NCBI GenBank assembly: GCA_001801665.1
Contig: MGYH01000029.1
Span: 1 to 14,715, forward strand
DNA from: Gammaproteobacteria bacterium RIFCSPHIGHO2_12_FULL_45_12
GTDB lineage: Bacteria; Pseudomonadota; Gammaproteobacteria; DSM-16500
DNA: 14,715 bases
Reading direction: 5' to 3'
Shown here: positions 1-6,060 of the stretch, in pieces
Layout: the number at the start of each line of letters is the position of its first letter
Position numbering within the stretch: position 1 is the stretch's first letter
The notes under the pieces: model-generated
The model's input: the letters and a program-made list of their open reading frames with translations, nothing else
Database searches by the model: none
Told to the model about the DNA's origin: nothing
Program-made: the position numbers and the translations under genes

Positions 1-2
1 TT

Positions 3-557
3 AGTATGTTTTATCCACTGACATCCTTGGGTGTGGCAGCGCATGAAGTCAGTCATGGCTTTACGGAGCAGCACGCTGGTCTGGTTTATTCTGGCCAATC
101 GGGCGGGATGAATGAATCTTTTTCGGATATGGCCTCAAAGGCAGCCGAATTTTATGCATACGGTTCATTAAGTGACTGGGATTTAGGCGGCGAAATTGTG
201 AAAGAAGAAGGCAGAGCCCTTCGTTATCTGGATCAGCCGAGCAAAGACTGTTATGGCAAAACGCCAGGAAATTATTGTTCAATCGATAAAGCGAGTCAGT
301 ATCATGCCGGTCTGGATGTGCATCATAGCAGCGGCGTTTATAACCGGCTGTTTTACCTCATCAGCACCGCCAAAGGCTGGGATGTCAAGAAAGCATTTGA
401 CGTGATGGTGAATGCTAATCAGCATTACTGGACACCCACGACAACCTTTAACCAGGGTGCTTGTGGTGTTTTGCTTGCCGCTAAAAGCTTGGGCTATGAT
501 TCATCCGCCATTTTGCAGGCACTTGAACTTGTTGAGATTAATGCAAGTCAGTGCTAG
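3..557 (+). CDS. M4 family (thermolysin-like) zinc metalloprotease, C-terminal part
   Basis: The frame is open from the window edge, so the start and the N-terminal signal and propeptide lie upstream. Counting from the Met at position 6, HEVSH (residues 13-17, nt 42-56) is the HExxH zinc motif with the general-base Glu14. GGMNESFSD supplies the third zinc ligand, Glu37. VHHSSG around residues 105-110 matches the thermolysin HxxSG segment, whose first His (here His106) stabilises the transition state. The rest is the alpha-helical C-terminal lobe of M4 enzymes, ending at a TAG with Cys as last residue. Cysteines at 82, 91, 152 and 183 suggest an oxidised, secreted protein. In this family the enzyme is exported, self-processed and degrades host or environmental proteins; Legionella ProA/Msp is an example. 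Assignment to M4 is very secure; exact orthology is not. Confidence 0.95.
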   Translation, partial: SMFYPLTSLGVAAHEVSHGFTEQHAGLVYSGQSGGMNESFSDMASKAAEFYAYGSLSDWDLGGEIVKEEGRALRYLDQPSKDCYGKTPGNYCSIDKASQYHAGLDVHHSSGVYNRLFYLISTAKGWDVKKAFDVMVNANQHYWTPTTTFNQGACGVLLAAKSLGYDSSAILQALELVEINASQC

Positions 558-583
558 CGATGACTAGGGCCCATGCATTAAAA

Positions 584-632
584 ATCCGGCTTAGCAGGCC
601 TTCCCCCTCGGGGGGGGGTGGCGAAGCCGGAT
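584..632. repeat. 9-bp perfect inverted repeat (stem-loop)
   Basis: ATCCGGCTT (584-592) pairs with AAGCCGGAT (624-632), and a further inner CCCCC/GGGGG pairing is possible in the loop. On the plus strand the hairpin is followed by G-rich sequence, not a U-tract, so it is a poor terminator for the protease gene. Read on the minus strand it is followed by five T residues (584-580), so it would work better as an intrinsic terminator for antisense transcription. It could also be a dispersed palindromic repeat. Confidence 0.6.
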
Positions 633-677
633 GGGGGAGATCAAAACAATGATGCCAGATGTCACTTAACACAGCAT

Positions 678-705
678 TTGACCTTGTCTGAAAATTCCCT
701 AGAAT
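678..705 (+). promoter_or_regulatory. Sigma70-type promoter for tRNA-Gly
   Basis: TTGACC (678-683) is separated by 16 bp from TAGAAT (700-705). Transcription would start near 712, about 8 nt before the mature tRNA 5' end at 720. No other convincing promoter lies between the tRNA and the carbonic anhydrase gene, so it probably also feeds the genes downstream. Confidence 0.7.
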
Positions 706-719
706 AGCTATCTACACCA

Positions 720-790
720 GCGGGTGTAGTTCAATGGTAGAATGGGAGCTTCCCAAGCTCTTGGTGTGGGTTCGATTCCCATCACCCGCT
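720..790 (+). tRNA. glyU: tRNA-Gly(CCC)
   Basis: A complete cloverleaf of 71 nt. The acceptor stem GCGGGTG (720-726) pairs with CACCCGC (783-789), with discriminator T790. The D arm contains AGTTCAATGGTAG and the T arm GGTTCGATTCC. The anticodon stem GGAGC/GCTCT encloses the loop TTCCCAA, giving anticodon CCC, which reads GGG glycine codons. The sequence is nearly the same as E. coli glyU. The 3' CCA is not encoded (TTTC follows), so it must be added by CCA nucleotidyltransferase. It ends only 28 nt before the next start codon. Confidence 0.97.
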
Positions 791-818
791 TTCATATTTT
801 TCAAACAGGATAAAGCAA

Positions 819-1670
819 ATGACAGGGTATTTTAGTCGGTGGTGTGTTGGTTTGTTAGTGATGAGTCTCGCGCCATTCAGTGTGTTGGCGGGGCAAGATA
901 AGTCTGTCAATGACTCGGCGGTTAAGGTGAAGTGGGGTTATAAAGGTGATATTGTGCCAGAGCGCTGGGGGAAACTCACACCAGCTTTTGCTTTATGCGC
1001 GACAGGAAAAATGCAATCACCCATTGATATCACTCAAAAAATTCAAATCGTTCCACATGGACTGAGTTGGCAGTATCAGTCTGCACCCATGATCATCATG
1101 GATAATGGCGATACGCCGCTTAACCTTGACGGGCATCAAATGATCATTAATGAAGGTCATGGTGTGCAGTTAAATTTCAAGGATAGCCCGCCGCGGGAAA
1201 TGATCACCTTTTTAGGCAATCCTTATCGGCTCGTGGAATTTCATTTTCACTCGCCAAGCGAAAATCGTTGGCATGGCCAATCTTTTCCGATGGAAATGCA
1301 TTTTGTCCATCAGGGCAAAGCGGGAAAAGTAGCCGTCATCGGTGTATTTGTCAAAGCGGGCGAAGCTAATCCGGCGATTCAACAAATCGTGGAAAATTTG
1401 CCTAAAGTGGAAGGGCGGCCCTTTACCATTAAAGGTAAACGAATTAATCCCGCGGATTTAATGCCGCATGGAAAGGCTTATTACCATTTTAAGGGATCGC
1501 TGACCACGCCGCCTTGTTCAGAGGGGTTGCAGTGGGTGGTGATGGCAGATGCCATCACAGCGTCACCGGCACAAATTGCCTTGTTGCGAAAGGCGATGGG
1601 TGGCGATAATGCGCGTGCGGTGCAACCGTTAAATCATCGACAAATTTCATTTTCAGCGGAAGAGAACTAA
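819..1670 (+). CDS. Alpha-class carbonic anhydrase, exported
   Basis: The enzyme interconverts CO2 and bicarbonate with a His3-bound zinc. The 283-aa product begins with a signal peptide (about residues 1-24, cleavage after SVLA), so it should act in the periplasm or outside the cell. The family order is intact: WGYKG (39-43), QSPIDI (66-71), FHFHSPSE with zinc ligands His142 and His144, MEMHFVH with Glu159 and the third ligand His161, and SLTTPPC (227-233) with the active-site Thr229. Cys60 and Cys233 are placed as the conserved disulfide of bacterial alpha-CAs. The Asn after the gate Glu148 replaces the usual His. The start is supported by AGGA (807-810), 8 nt upstream. It follows tRNA-Gly without its own obvious promoter and is followed 9 bp later by the AsmA-family gene. 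Confidence 0.95.
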   Translation: MTGYFSRWCVGLLVMSLAPFSVLAGQDKSVNDSAVKVKWGYKGDIVPERWGKLTPAFALCATGKMQSPIDITQKIQIVPHGLSWQYQSAPMIIMDNGDTPLNLDGHQMIINEGHGVQLNFKDSPPREMITFLGNPYRLVEFHFHSPSENRWHGQSFPMEMHFVHQGKAGKVAVIGVFVKAGEANPAIQQIVENLPKVEGRPFTIKGKRINPADLMPHGKAYYHFKGSLTTPPCSEGLQWVVMADAITASPAQIALLRKAMGGDNARAVQPLNHRQISFSAEEN

Positions 1671-1679
1671 GGAATTCAA

Positions 1680-2810
1680 ATGATGAGAGTCTTACGTATC
1701 ATGTTGTCCGTGATTGGCTTGATTGTGGTGGTGGGCGTGGTTGCTATAGGCAGCTTGATGTTCTTTATGGATCCCAACAAGATGAAACCGGCGCTGGCCA
1801 AAGAAGTGATGACGCGCACGGGTTATCAATTGGCCATTGAAGGTGATTTAAAGTGGGCATTTTATCCCCGCTTTGGTATCCAGTTAAAACGAATGACCTT
1901 GTCCACGCCGAATCAGGCAATGCCGTTTGCCGATTTGCAAAATGTTTCGGTTGCCATGGGGTTATGGCAGTTTTTACAAGGCAATCACGCATGGCAAGGT
2001 GAAGTTTATATTGCCAAGGCGCGTCTCGTTAACCTGAAAGCGCAGGATGCACACGTTGGACTGCACTGGAATAAGAACTTATTAACGTTGCAGCCGATTA
2101 CCGCCAATTTATATGACGGTTCGCTTGAGGGATTTGCTCATGGTAGTCAACTGTCAGCCACGCCGCACTGGGATTGGGTGGTGCAATTTAACCATATTCA
2201 ATTGAAACCTTTGTTGCAAGCGGTGAGCGGTGAGGCAAACCAGTTAAATGTCTCGGGCGTGGCGCAGGTGAAATTTAATGCGTCCACAGAGGGGAGTGAG
2301 CGCGAACAACTCTTAAATAACCTGAATGGAACCAGCAGCTTTTCGGTTGTCAATGGTTCTGTAGAAGGGGTGGATCTGGATTATCTGATACAAAGCGCGA
2401 ATGCCTTGATGGGCAAGCAGCCAGCACCGGCGCAAACGAGGCGTCATGTCACGGCGTTTGATCGTCTTTCAGGTGCCTGGTTAATCAAGGATGGCATGGC
2501 TCGTTCTTATAATTTGACGCTGTCTACACCGATCCTCGTGACAAAAGGCGGAGCAGATGTCAATTTGCTCAATGAAGCACTTGATTCAAAATTACAAATT
2601 TTTCCACAGAAAGGGGCAACCTTGTCGTGGATGGTGCCGGTGCAAGTCACCGGAAGTTTGATGCGTCCCGAGGTGCAATTAGACATGTCTCTACTCAATA
2701 AAATGATCTCACGTCAGGACATTGAAAAAATTAAAGAGAAAGTGCGCGCCAAAATTAAAGAGCAAATTCCAGGAAAGAGCGGCGAATTGTTGCAGCAATT
2801 TTTAGGGTAG
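1680..2810 (+). CDS. AsmA-family membrane-anchored periplasmic protein
   Basis: 376 aa with an N-terminal hydrophobic anchor (about residues 5-29) and the remainder probably periplasmic. The start DPNKMKPALAKEVMTRTGYQL, then GDLKWAFYPRFGIQL (55-69), is the AsmA N-terminal signature. The C-terminal half contains SFSVVNGSVEGVDLDYLIQ (220-238), the repeated AsmA beta motif. AsmA-like proteins are envelope proteins linked to outer-membrane assembly and lipid transport. This one is clearly shorter than E. coli AsmA (about 617 aa), so orthology to asmA itself is unsure. The Shine-Dalgarno AAGGA (1669-1673) overlaps the stop of the preceding gene, implying coupled translation. A second ATG follows immediately at 1683. 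The xthA start lies 6 bp after the stop codon. Confidence 0.88.
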   Translation: MMRVLRIMLSVIGLIVVVGVVAIGSLMFFMDPNKMKPALAKEVMTRTGYQLAIEGDLKWAFYPRFGIQLKRMTLSTPNQAMPFADLQNVSVAMGLWQFLQGNHAWQGEVYIAKARLVNLKAQDAHVGLHWNKNLLTLQPITANLYDGSLEGFAHGSQLSATPHWDWVVQFNHIQLKPLLQAVSGEANQLNVSGVAQVKFNASTEGSEREQLLNNLNGTSSFSVVNGSVEGVDLDYLIQSANALMGKQPAPAQTRRHVTAFDRLSGAWLIKDGMARSYNLTLSTPILVTKGGADVNLLNEALDSKLQIFPQKGATLSWMVPVQVTGSLMRPEVQLDMSLLNKMISRQDIEKIKEKVRAKIKEQIPGKSGELLQQFLG

Positions 2811-2816
2811 TGATCC

Positions 2817-3590
2817 ATGCGTGTTATCTCTGCCAATTTAAATGGTATTCGTTCGGCTGCGAGAAAGGGTTTTTTTGAGTGGCTATCGAAACAAAACGCG
2901 GATGTGATTTGCGTCCAGGAGTTGAAAGCACAGGAGCCGGAATTGCAAGACCCATCGTTACGTCTTGCCGGTTATGAGGCGCACTTTCACTTTGCAGTGA
3001 AAAAAGGATATAGCGGCGTGGGGATTTACTCACGTCATGTGCCCAAACAAGTCGTCACCGGATTGGGCTTTGAAGCGGCCGATACGGAAGGGCGTTATGT
3101 CGCCATTGATTTGGGCGGTTTATGGGTTGCGTCCATTTATTTGCCGTCAGGCACGGCAGGTGATCATCGGCAAGTGGTGAAATTTGATTTTCTTGACCGT
3201 TATGAGTGTCACTTGCAAGCATTACAAGCGACCCACAAGGAAGCCATTATCTGCGGCGATCTGAACATAGCGCACAAAAATATTGACTTAAAAAATTGGC
3301 GTGCAAATCAACAGCATTCCGGCTTTTTACCAAGAGAGCGTGCCTGGCTTGATAAATTATTCGGCGAAATGAAGTTTGTGGATGCGTTTCGTGTTGTTAA
3401 TGCTGCGCCGGATCAATATACCTGGTGGTCTAATCGCGGTCGTGCCCGTGAAAAGAATGTAGGATGGCGGATTGATTATCAAGTCGTGACGCCTGCGCTG
3501 AAATCGGCCATTCAATCCGCTTTTATTTATACCGGACAACAGTTTTCTGATCATGCACCATTGGTCATGGATTATGATATTATCATTTAA
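2817..3590 (+). CDS. xthA: Exodeoxyribonuclease III (AP endonuclease, ExoIII/Ape1 family)
   Basis: This Mg-dependent enzyme of base-excision repair cuts DNA at abasic sites and trims 3' blocking groups. The 257-aa protein carries the whole active site: LNGIR (8-12), CVQELK with metal ligand Glu35, SIYLPSG with Tyr108, ICGDLNIAH with Asp148 and Asn150, GWRIDYQ with Asp220, and FSDHAPL with the Asp246-His247 pair. The length is typical of the ExoIII branch. It is the last gene of the carbonic anhydrase-AsmA-xthA series, 6 bp after the AsmA stop, and its ribosome-binding site lies in the end of that gene. An inverted repeat follows at 3622-3647. Whether the gene should be called xthA or exoA-like cannot be settled by reading. 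Confidence 0.95.
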   Translation: MRVISANLNGIRSAARKGFFEWLSKQNADVICVQELKAQEPELQDPSLRLAGYEAHFHFAVKKGYSGVGIYSRHVPKQVVTGLGFEAADTEGRYVAIDLGGLWVASIYLPSGTAGDHRQVVKFDFLDRYECHLQALQATHKEAIICGDLNIAHKNIDLKNWRANQQHSGFLPRERAWLDKLFGEMKFVDAFRVVNAAPDQYTWWSNRGRAREKNVGWRIDYQVVTPALKSAIQSAFIYTGQQFSDHAPLVMDYDIII

Positions 3591-3610
3591 AATGAAATGA
3601 TTAGCCTGAT

Positions 3611-3643
3611 GTTAAGGATATGTTAAGTCTGCCCCTGTAGACT
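3611..3643 (+). promoter_or_regulatory. Candidate regulated promoter with TTAAG-N6-TTAAG direct repeat
   Basis: GTTAAG occurs at 3611 and again at 3622, an 11-bp (one helical turn) direct repeat. Ten nt after the second TTAAG lies TAGACT (3638-3643), a possible -10. The arrangement resembles binding sites of PmrA-type OmpR-family regulators (direct TTAA-containing half-sites spaced one turn apart, overlapping a poor -35). The regulator assignment is inference only. A matching arrangement precedes the OTU-like gene on the minus strand. Confidence 0.4.
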
Positions 3644-3647
3644 TAAC
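3622..3647. repeat. 9-bp perfect inverted repeat between xthA and the next gene
   Basis: GTTAAGTCT (3622-3630) and AGACTTAAC (3639-3647) flank an 8-nt loop. No T-tract follows on the plus strand, so it is not a standard intrinsic terminator for xthA. It overlaps the candidate promoter of the following gene and may be an operator or a transcript hairpin. Confidence 0.6.
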
Positions 3648-3675
3648 TTAAGGGTTCTGAAAAGGTGGTGTCACG

Positions 3676-4290
3676 ATGGATAACATGGATTTGTCTAAAG
3701 AAGCGATTACCGTGCAAGGGCCGGAGGGTCTGGGAAAAGCCCTTGAACTTTTATTTCAGCAGTGCCAGCAAGATGCGGCCTTCAAAGCGCAATCCCACTA
3801 TTTTCTCTATCAGTTGAAAGACCAGCAATCCATAATAAAAATTGATATGCGTGAGCAGCCGTTTCTATTTTGGTACGCTGATTTACAAGGGCGAGCGGCC
3901 ACTTCAGCCGTATGTGATATCATCGCCCGGTTTTTGTGGGACAAGGACAAGGGGGGAGAAGCTGCTCGATATTTAAAGTCATTAGCCTTGTCTCAAGTGC
4001 CTGAAACGGATGCGGGCTATGCGTCATGGCGAGCCACTGTTTTTACGCAGTTGATGGTGGATTTATATCAGCAACGTCGGAAGCAGTTAATCGAGGCGTC
4101 TCAGTCGGGGGAAGTTGTGCCGCCGGTGACAAAGCAAACGATTTATGATGCATTAGCGCATCTAGAGCGGAACCAAGCCTCGACGTCCTCTGAAAAATCA
4201 GCAACAATCCGTTCATTTGGTATATTTAGGCAACCGGGTGTGCCTGAGACAGCGACACTAAAAAGTTCAAACAACAAACCTACCCAGTAG
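3676..4290 (+). CDS. Uncharacterised 204-aa protein
   Basis: I do not recognise this protein. The start is well supported by AAGGTGG a few nt upstream (3662-3668). There is no signal peptide and no membrane segment. Residues 1-140 look globular: helices at about 17-37, beta-like HYFLYQL (41-47) and SIIKIDM (52-58), then an aromatic-rich stretch PFLFWYADLQGR (62-73). An amphipathic helix follows at about 118-140. The last 40 or so residues are rich in Ser, Thr, Asn and Lys and probably disordered. It sits in an islet with the convergent OTU-like gene and shares a promoter-box layout with it. A secreted effector is possible, but nothing in the protein itself proves that. It could equally be a lineage-specific cytosolic protein. 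Confidence 0.75.
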   Translation: MDNMDLSKEAITVQGPEGLGKALELLFQQCQQDAAFKAQSHYFLYQLKDQQSIIKIDMREQPFLFWYADLQGRAATSAVCDIIARFLWDKDKGGEAARYLKSLALSQVPETDAGYASWRATVFTQLMVDLYQQRRKQLIEASQSGEVVPPVTKQTIYDALAHLERNQASTSSEKSATIRSFGIFRQPGVPETATLKSSNNKPTQ

Positions 4291-4367
4291 CCAGCATTAA
4301 TTTTTAACGCACCTATAGTAGGTAACCTGGCCTGGGTTGCAATTATCCAGAGGAGCGTTTTTTGCGA

Positions 4368-4400
4368 CGAAGGATCTCGTGGTTTTTAGGAGATTCTTCG
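4368..4400. repeat. Internal stem-loop, 11-bp arms
   Basis: CGAAGGATCTC (4368-4378) faces GAGATTCTTCG (4390-4400), an inverted repeat with one G-T wobble and an 11-nt loop, inside the larger inverted-repeat element. The motif GATTCTTCGCTTCGCTCAG resembles dispersed repeats common in several bacterial groups (from memory, not checked). Confidence 0.55.
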
Positions 4401-4459
4401 CTTCGCTCAGAATGACGGGCTTCGATCAGAATGACGGCGCTTCGATCAGAATGACGGCT
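4401..4459. repeat. Three tandem copies of a 19-20-bp repeat
   Basis: The unit CTTCGATCAGAATGACGG occurs at 4401 (with C for A), 4420 and 4440. The last two copies are a 20-bp period apart and nearly identical; the first is 19 bp before the second. They lie inside the inverted-repeat element and look like local tandem amplification by slippage. Confidence 0.85.
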
Positions 4460-4576
4460 CATTTTTGTCACCTAAGCCAGGTTACCTACTATACCTCCGT
4501 ACATGACATCAATCCTGTCATGCCCCCCTGTGCGCACTGCTGTCCGGGGAAATATCCTCTTGATTGAACACCCTGA

Positions 4577-5791
4577 TTATTTCCCAAAACGCTTTGACGA
4601 GGGGTTCGGGCCAGAATCGGGTTTGAGGGCATCATATTGGCGGCTTAAAAAAGTTAAAATTTCTGCGTTTTGCAGCGAACGTGCCAAGGCTTCATCGTGA
4701 TCAAGGGGTGCTGCATGGGGAGGAGCTTCTGACGAAAGTAACAAGTCGATTTGAAGTTTGGCAACGTCATGCTTGGAGGATGGGTGGGAAAAAAGAGGGG
4801 CCAGTGTTTCACGTGTTAATGATAACTGTTTTTGTGCGGTTTTAACCATCTGTGTGCTCGCTTGCGCTGTCTGTTGGATGGTTTGGCTGAGAGTGGTTTT
4901 TGGGTTGTTTGCTTGTTCTTCCATTAAAAGCAAGGTAATTTTTTCAATGGCCAGGCCAGCGTCTTGCAAGGCTTGTTTGGCGGTGGCGGGTGTTTCATTT
5001 AATCGGGCAGATAGCCGCGCTGATAAAGCATCAAGAGACGGGAGGGAGGCGATTGATTCAAATGGCTGGTCGGCCTGAGGCAAGCGGCTGAGCCCGTCAG
5101 TTTGGGCTGTCGGGATCAAGACATTCCAGTGGTTTTCACGGTGCAGGAGAGCAATCTTGCTTTGGTCGCTAGGCACATGTGGCTGCGTGGTGATGGGGGG
5201 CCTGTTTTCCGAGTAAATACTTAAGTGAATATGGAGTGATTCCGCTAGCGGCATTAACACATCCTCACCCGCCGAGATGCCATCTTCCTTCCACGCTTCC
5301 GCCTCCTGGTTTCTTGCAGTGATATCGGTTAGAAGGGGGTCAGGTGTCTTCTGGTAAGCCTCAATGGCCATGGCACGCAAGGCAGGTGCTAGCCCAACAT
5401 GGAGCGCGGCAATGGCTTCGCGAGTGGTCTGTTGCTTCACATAGGCAATAAAGGCTTCTTTTGTCGGGGGGGAAGAAAATGTATCAATAAACGCTTCCAA
5501 GGGCTTAACAAGATCACGGTAAGCATTCCCCTTTAAGGGGGAGACATCGCCTTGGTAGAGAGCAACACGCGCGTTTAAGATGGGTAGATTAATCTGCTGA
5601 CAAAGGGCTTCAAAGTTTTCATCAGATAAGTCACATTGATCACGCTGGATGAGGTCAATCAGGCCCAAGGCAAAGGCGTTAAACGCACAATTTCCATCAC
5701 CAATGGCCGAAATTTCCGTCAATGGGTCTTTATTTTCCGATGCCATGACTCGGCCACGCATGACGTTAACGGTGTTTTTTAAGTCAACCAT
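4577..5791 (-). CDS. OTU-like cysteine protease (candidate deubiquitinase) with MIU-like C-terminal helix
   Basis: 404 aa, no signal peptide or membrane span. AIGDGNCAFNAF (29-40) is the OTU Cys-loop, with Asp32 and catalytic Cys35. GEDVLMPLAESLHIHLSIYSE (175-195) resembles the conserved OTU helix-strand. RENHWNVLI (218-226) provides the His motif, with His221 in the place of H-[YW]-[DN]. The 186 residues between Cys35 and His221 are much more than in minimal OTU domains; the helical insert (about 55-165) recalls Legionella Lot-type OTUs. Residues 285-335 look helical. DHDEALARSLQNAE (364-377) fits the MIU ubiquitin-binding pattern DE-x-LA-xx-LQ-xx-E. The start is set by GAGGGGTG just upstream (about 5796-5803). 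OTU enzymes cleave ubiquitin chains, a host substrate, so a secreted effector is likely. OTU homology is confident; activity, secretion and MIU function are inference. Confidence 0.88.
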   Translation of the reverse strand: MVDLKNTVNVMRGRVMASENKDPLTEISAIGDGNCAFNAFALGLIDLIQRDQCDLSDENFEALCQQINLPILNARVALYQGDVSPLKGNAYRDLVKPLEAFIDTFSSPPTKEAFIAYVKQQTTREAIAALHVGLAPALRAMAIEAYQKTPDPLLTDITARNQEAEAWKEDGISAGEDVLMPLAESLHIHLSIYSENRPPITTQPHVPSDQSKIALLHRENHWNVLIPTAQTDGLSRLPQADQPFESIASLPSLDALSARLSARLNETPATAKQALQDAGLAIEKITLLLMEEQANNPKTTLSQTIQQTAQASTQMVKTAQKQLSLTRETLAPLFSHPSSKHDVAKLQIDLLLSSEAPPHAAPLDHDEALARSLQNAEILTFLSRQYDALKPDSGPNPSSKRFGK

Positions 5792-5832
5792 GCCGCACCC
5801 CTCAGAGGGAAAAATGCCTTAAATAGGATTAA

Positions 5833-5865
5833 AGGATAGCATAGAAACATTAAAACAACCTTAAT
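5833..5865 (-). promoter_or_regulatory. Candidate regulated promoter of the OTU-like gene
   Basis: On the minus strand TTAAG and TTAAT lie 11 bp apart (TTAA cores at plus positions 5861-5864 and 5850-5853). Ten nt after the second comes TATCCT (5838-5833), a possible -10. Half-site period and distance to the -10 equal those upstream of the convergent 204-aa gene. No good -35 is present, as expected for an activator-dependent promoter. A PmrA-like regulator is only an inference. Confidence 0.4.
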
Positions 5866-5991
5866 TTAAGCCTTCTGCCTGTTTGAGGAACTTGACGGGG
5901 AAGGGTGATGGCGCGTCATGCGCGGTGTGGGCGTTCACGGGATCGGTTGGCCAAGGCGACAGTACTCCTTAGTCAAAAGAGAGGGTTGTGA

Positions 5992-6020
5992 CTTGTAAAC
6001 GAAGCAAAAGCCCTTATATT
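5992..6020 (+). promoter_or_regulatory. hslVU promoter (sigma70-like, with heat-shock-like features)
   Basis: TTGTAA (5993-5998), 16 bp, TATATT (6015-6020) makes a reasonable sigma70 promoter with a start near 6027. The same stretch also reads CTTGTAA - 12 bp - CCCTTATA, an imperfect match to the sigma32 pattern (CTTGAAA / CCCCATnT) expected for hslVU. The predicted transcription start falls just before the ATG at 6028, which favours the downstream ATG at 6061 as the real start. Confidence 0.5.
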
Positions 6021-6060
6021 AAAATAAATGAGTTTAATGGGAGAGAGGACATTGGCTGAA

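Larger units (their letters stand above)
4314..4493. mobile_element. MITE-like element with 18-bp perfect terminal inverted repeats
   Basis: TATAGTAGGTAACCTGGC (4314-4331) is repeated exactly, in inverted orientation, at 4476-4493. The span is 180 bp and contains no credible gene. If the first and last TA are a target duplication, the ends are 16 bp each and flanked by TA, as for IS630/Tc1-type MITEs. Alternatively the whole 18 bp is the repeat end. A weaker inner stem continues the pairing (4333-4337 with 4470-4474). It lies in the gap between two convergent genes, where it could also form a large RNA hairpin that stops transcription from both sides. Confidence 0.65.

Noticed and set aside
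364..557. Possible frameshift or degeneration at the end of the M4 protease
   Set aside because: The reading frame stays open with typical C-terminal M4 helices up to the stop; the short N-terminus is only the window edge.
4368..4459. Possible CRISPR array from the regularly spaced repeats
   Set aside because: Copies are directly adjacent, with no spacers between them, and no cas gene is present.
4337..4567. Open frame of 76 aa inside the inverted-repeat element
   Set aside because: It is made largely of the tandem repeat and the element ends, has no convincing ribosome-binding site or protein-like composition, and overlaps structure that explains the sequence better.
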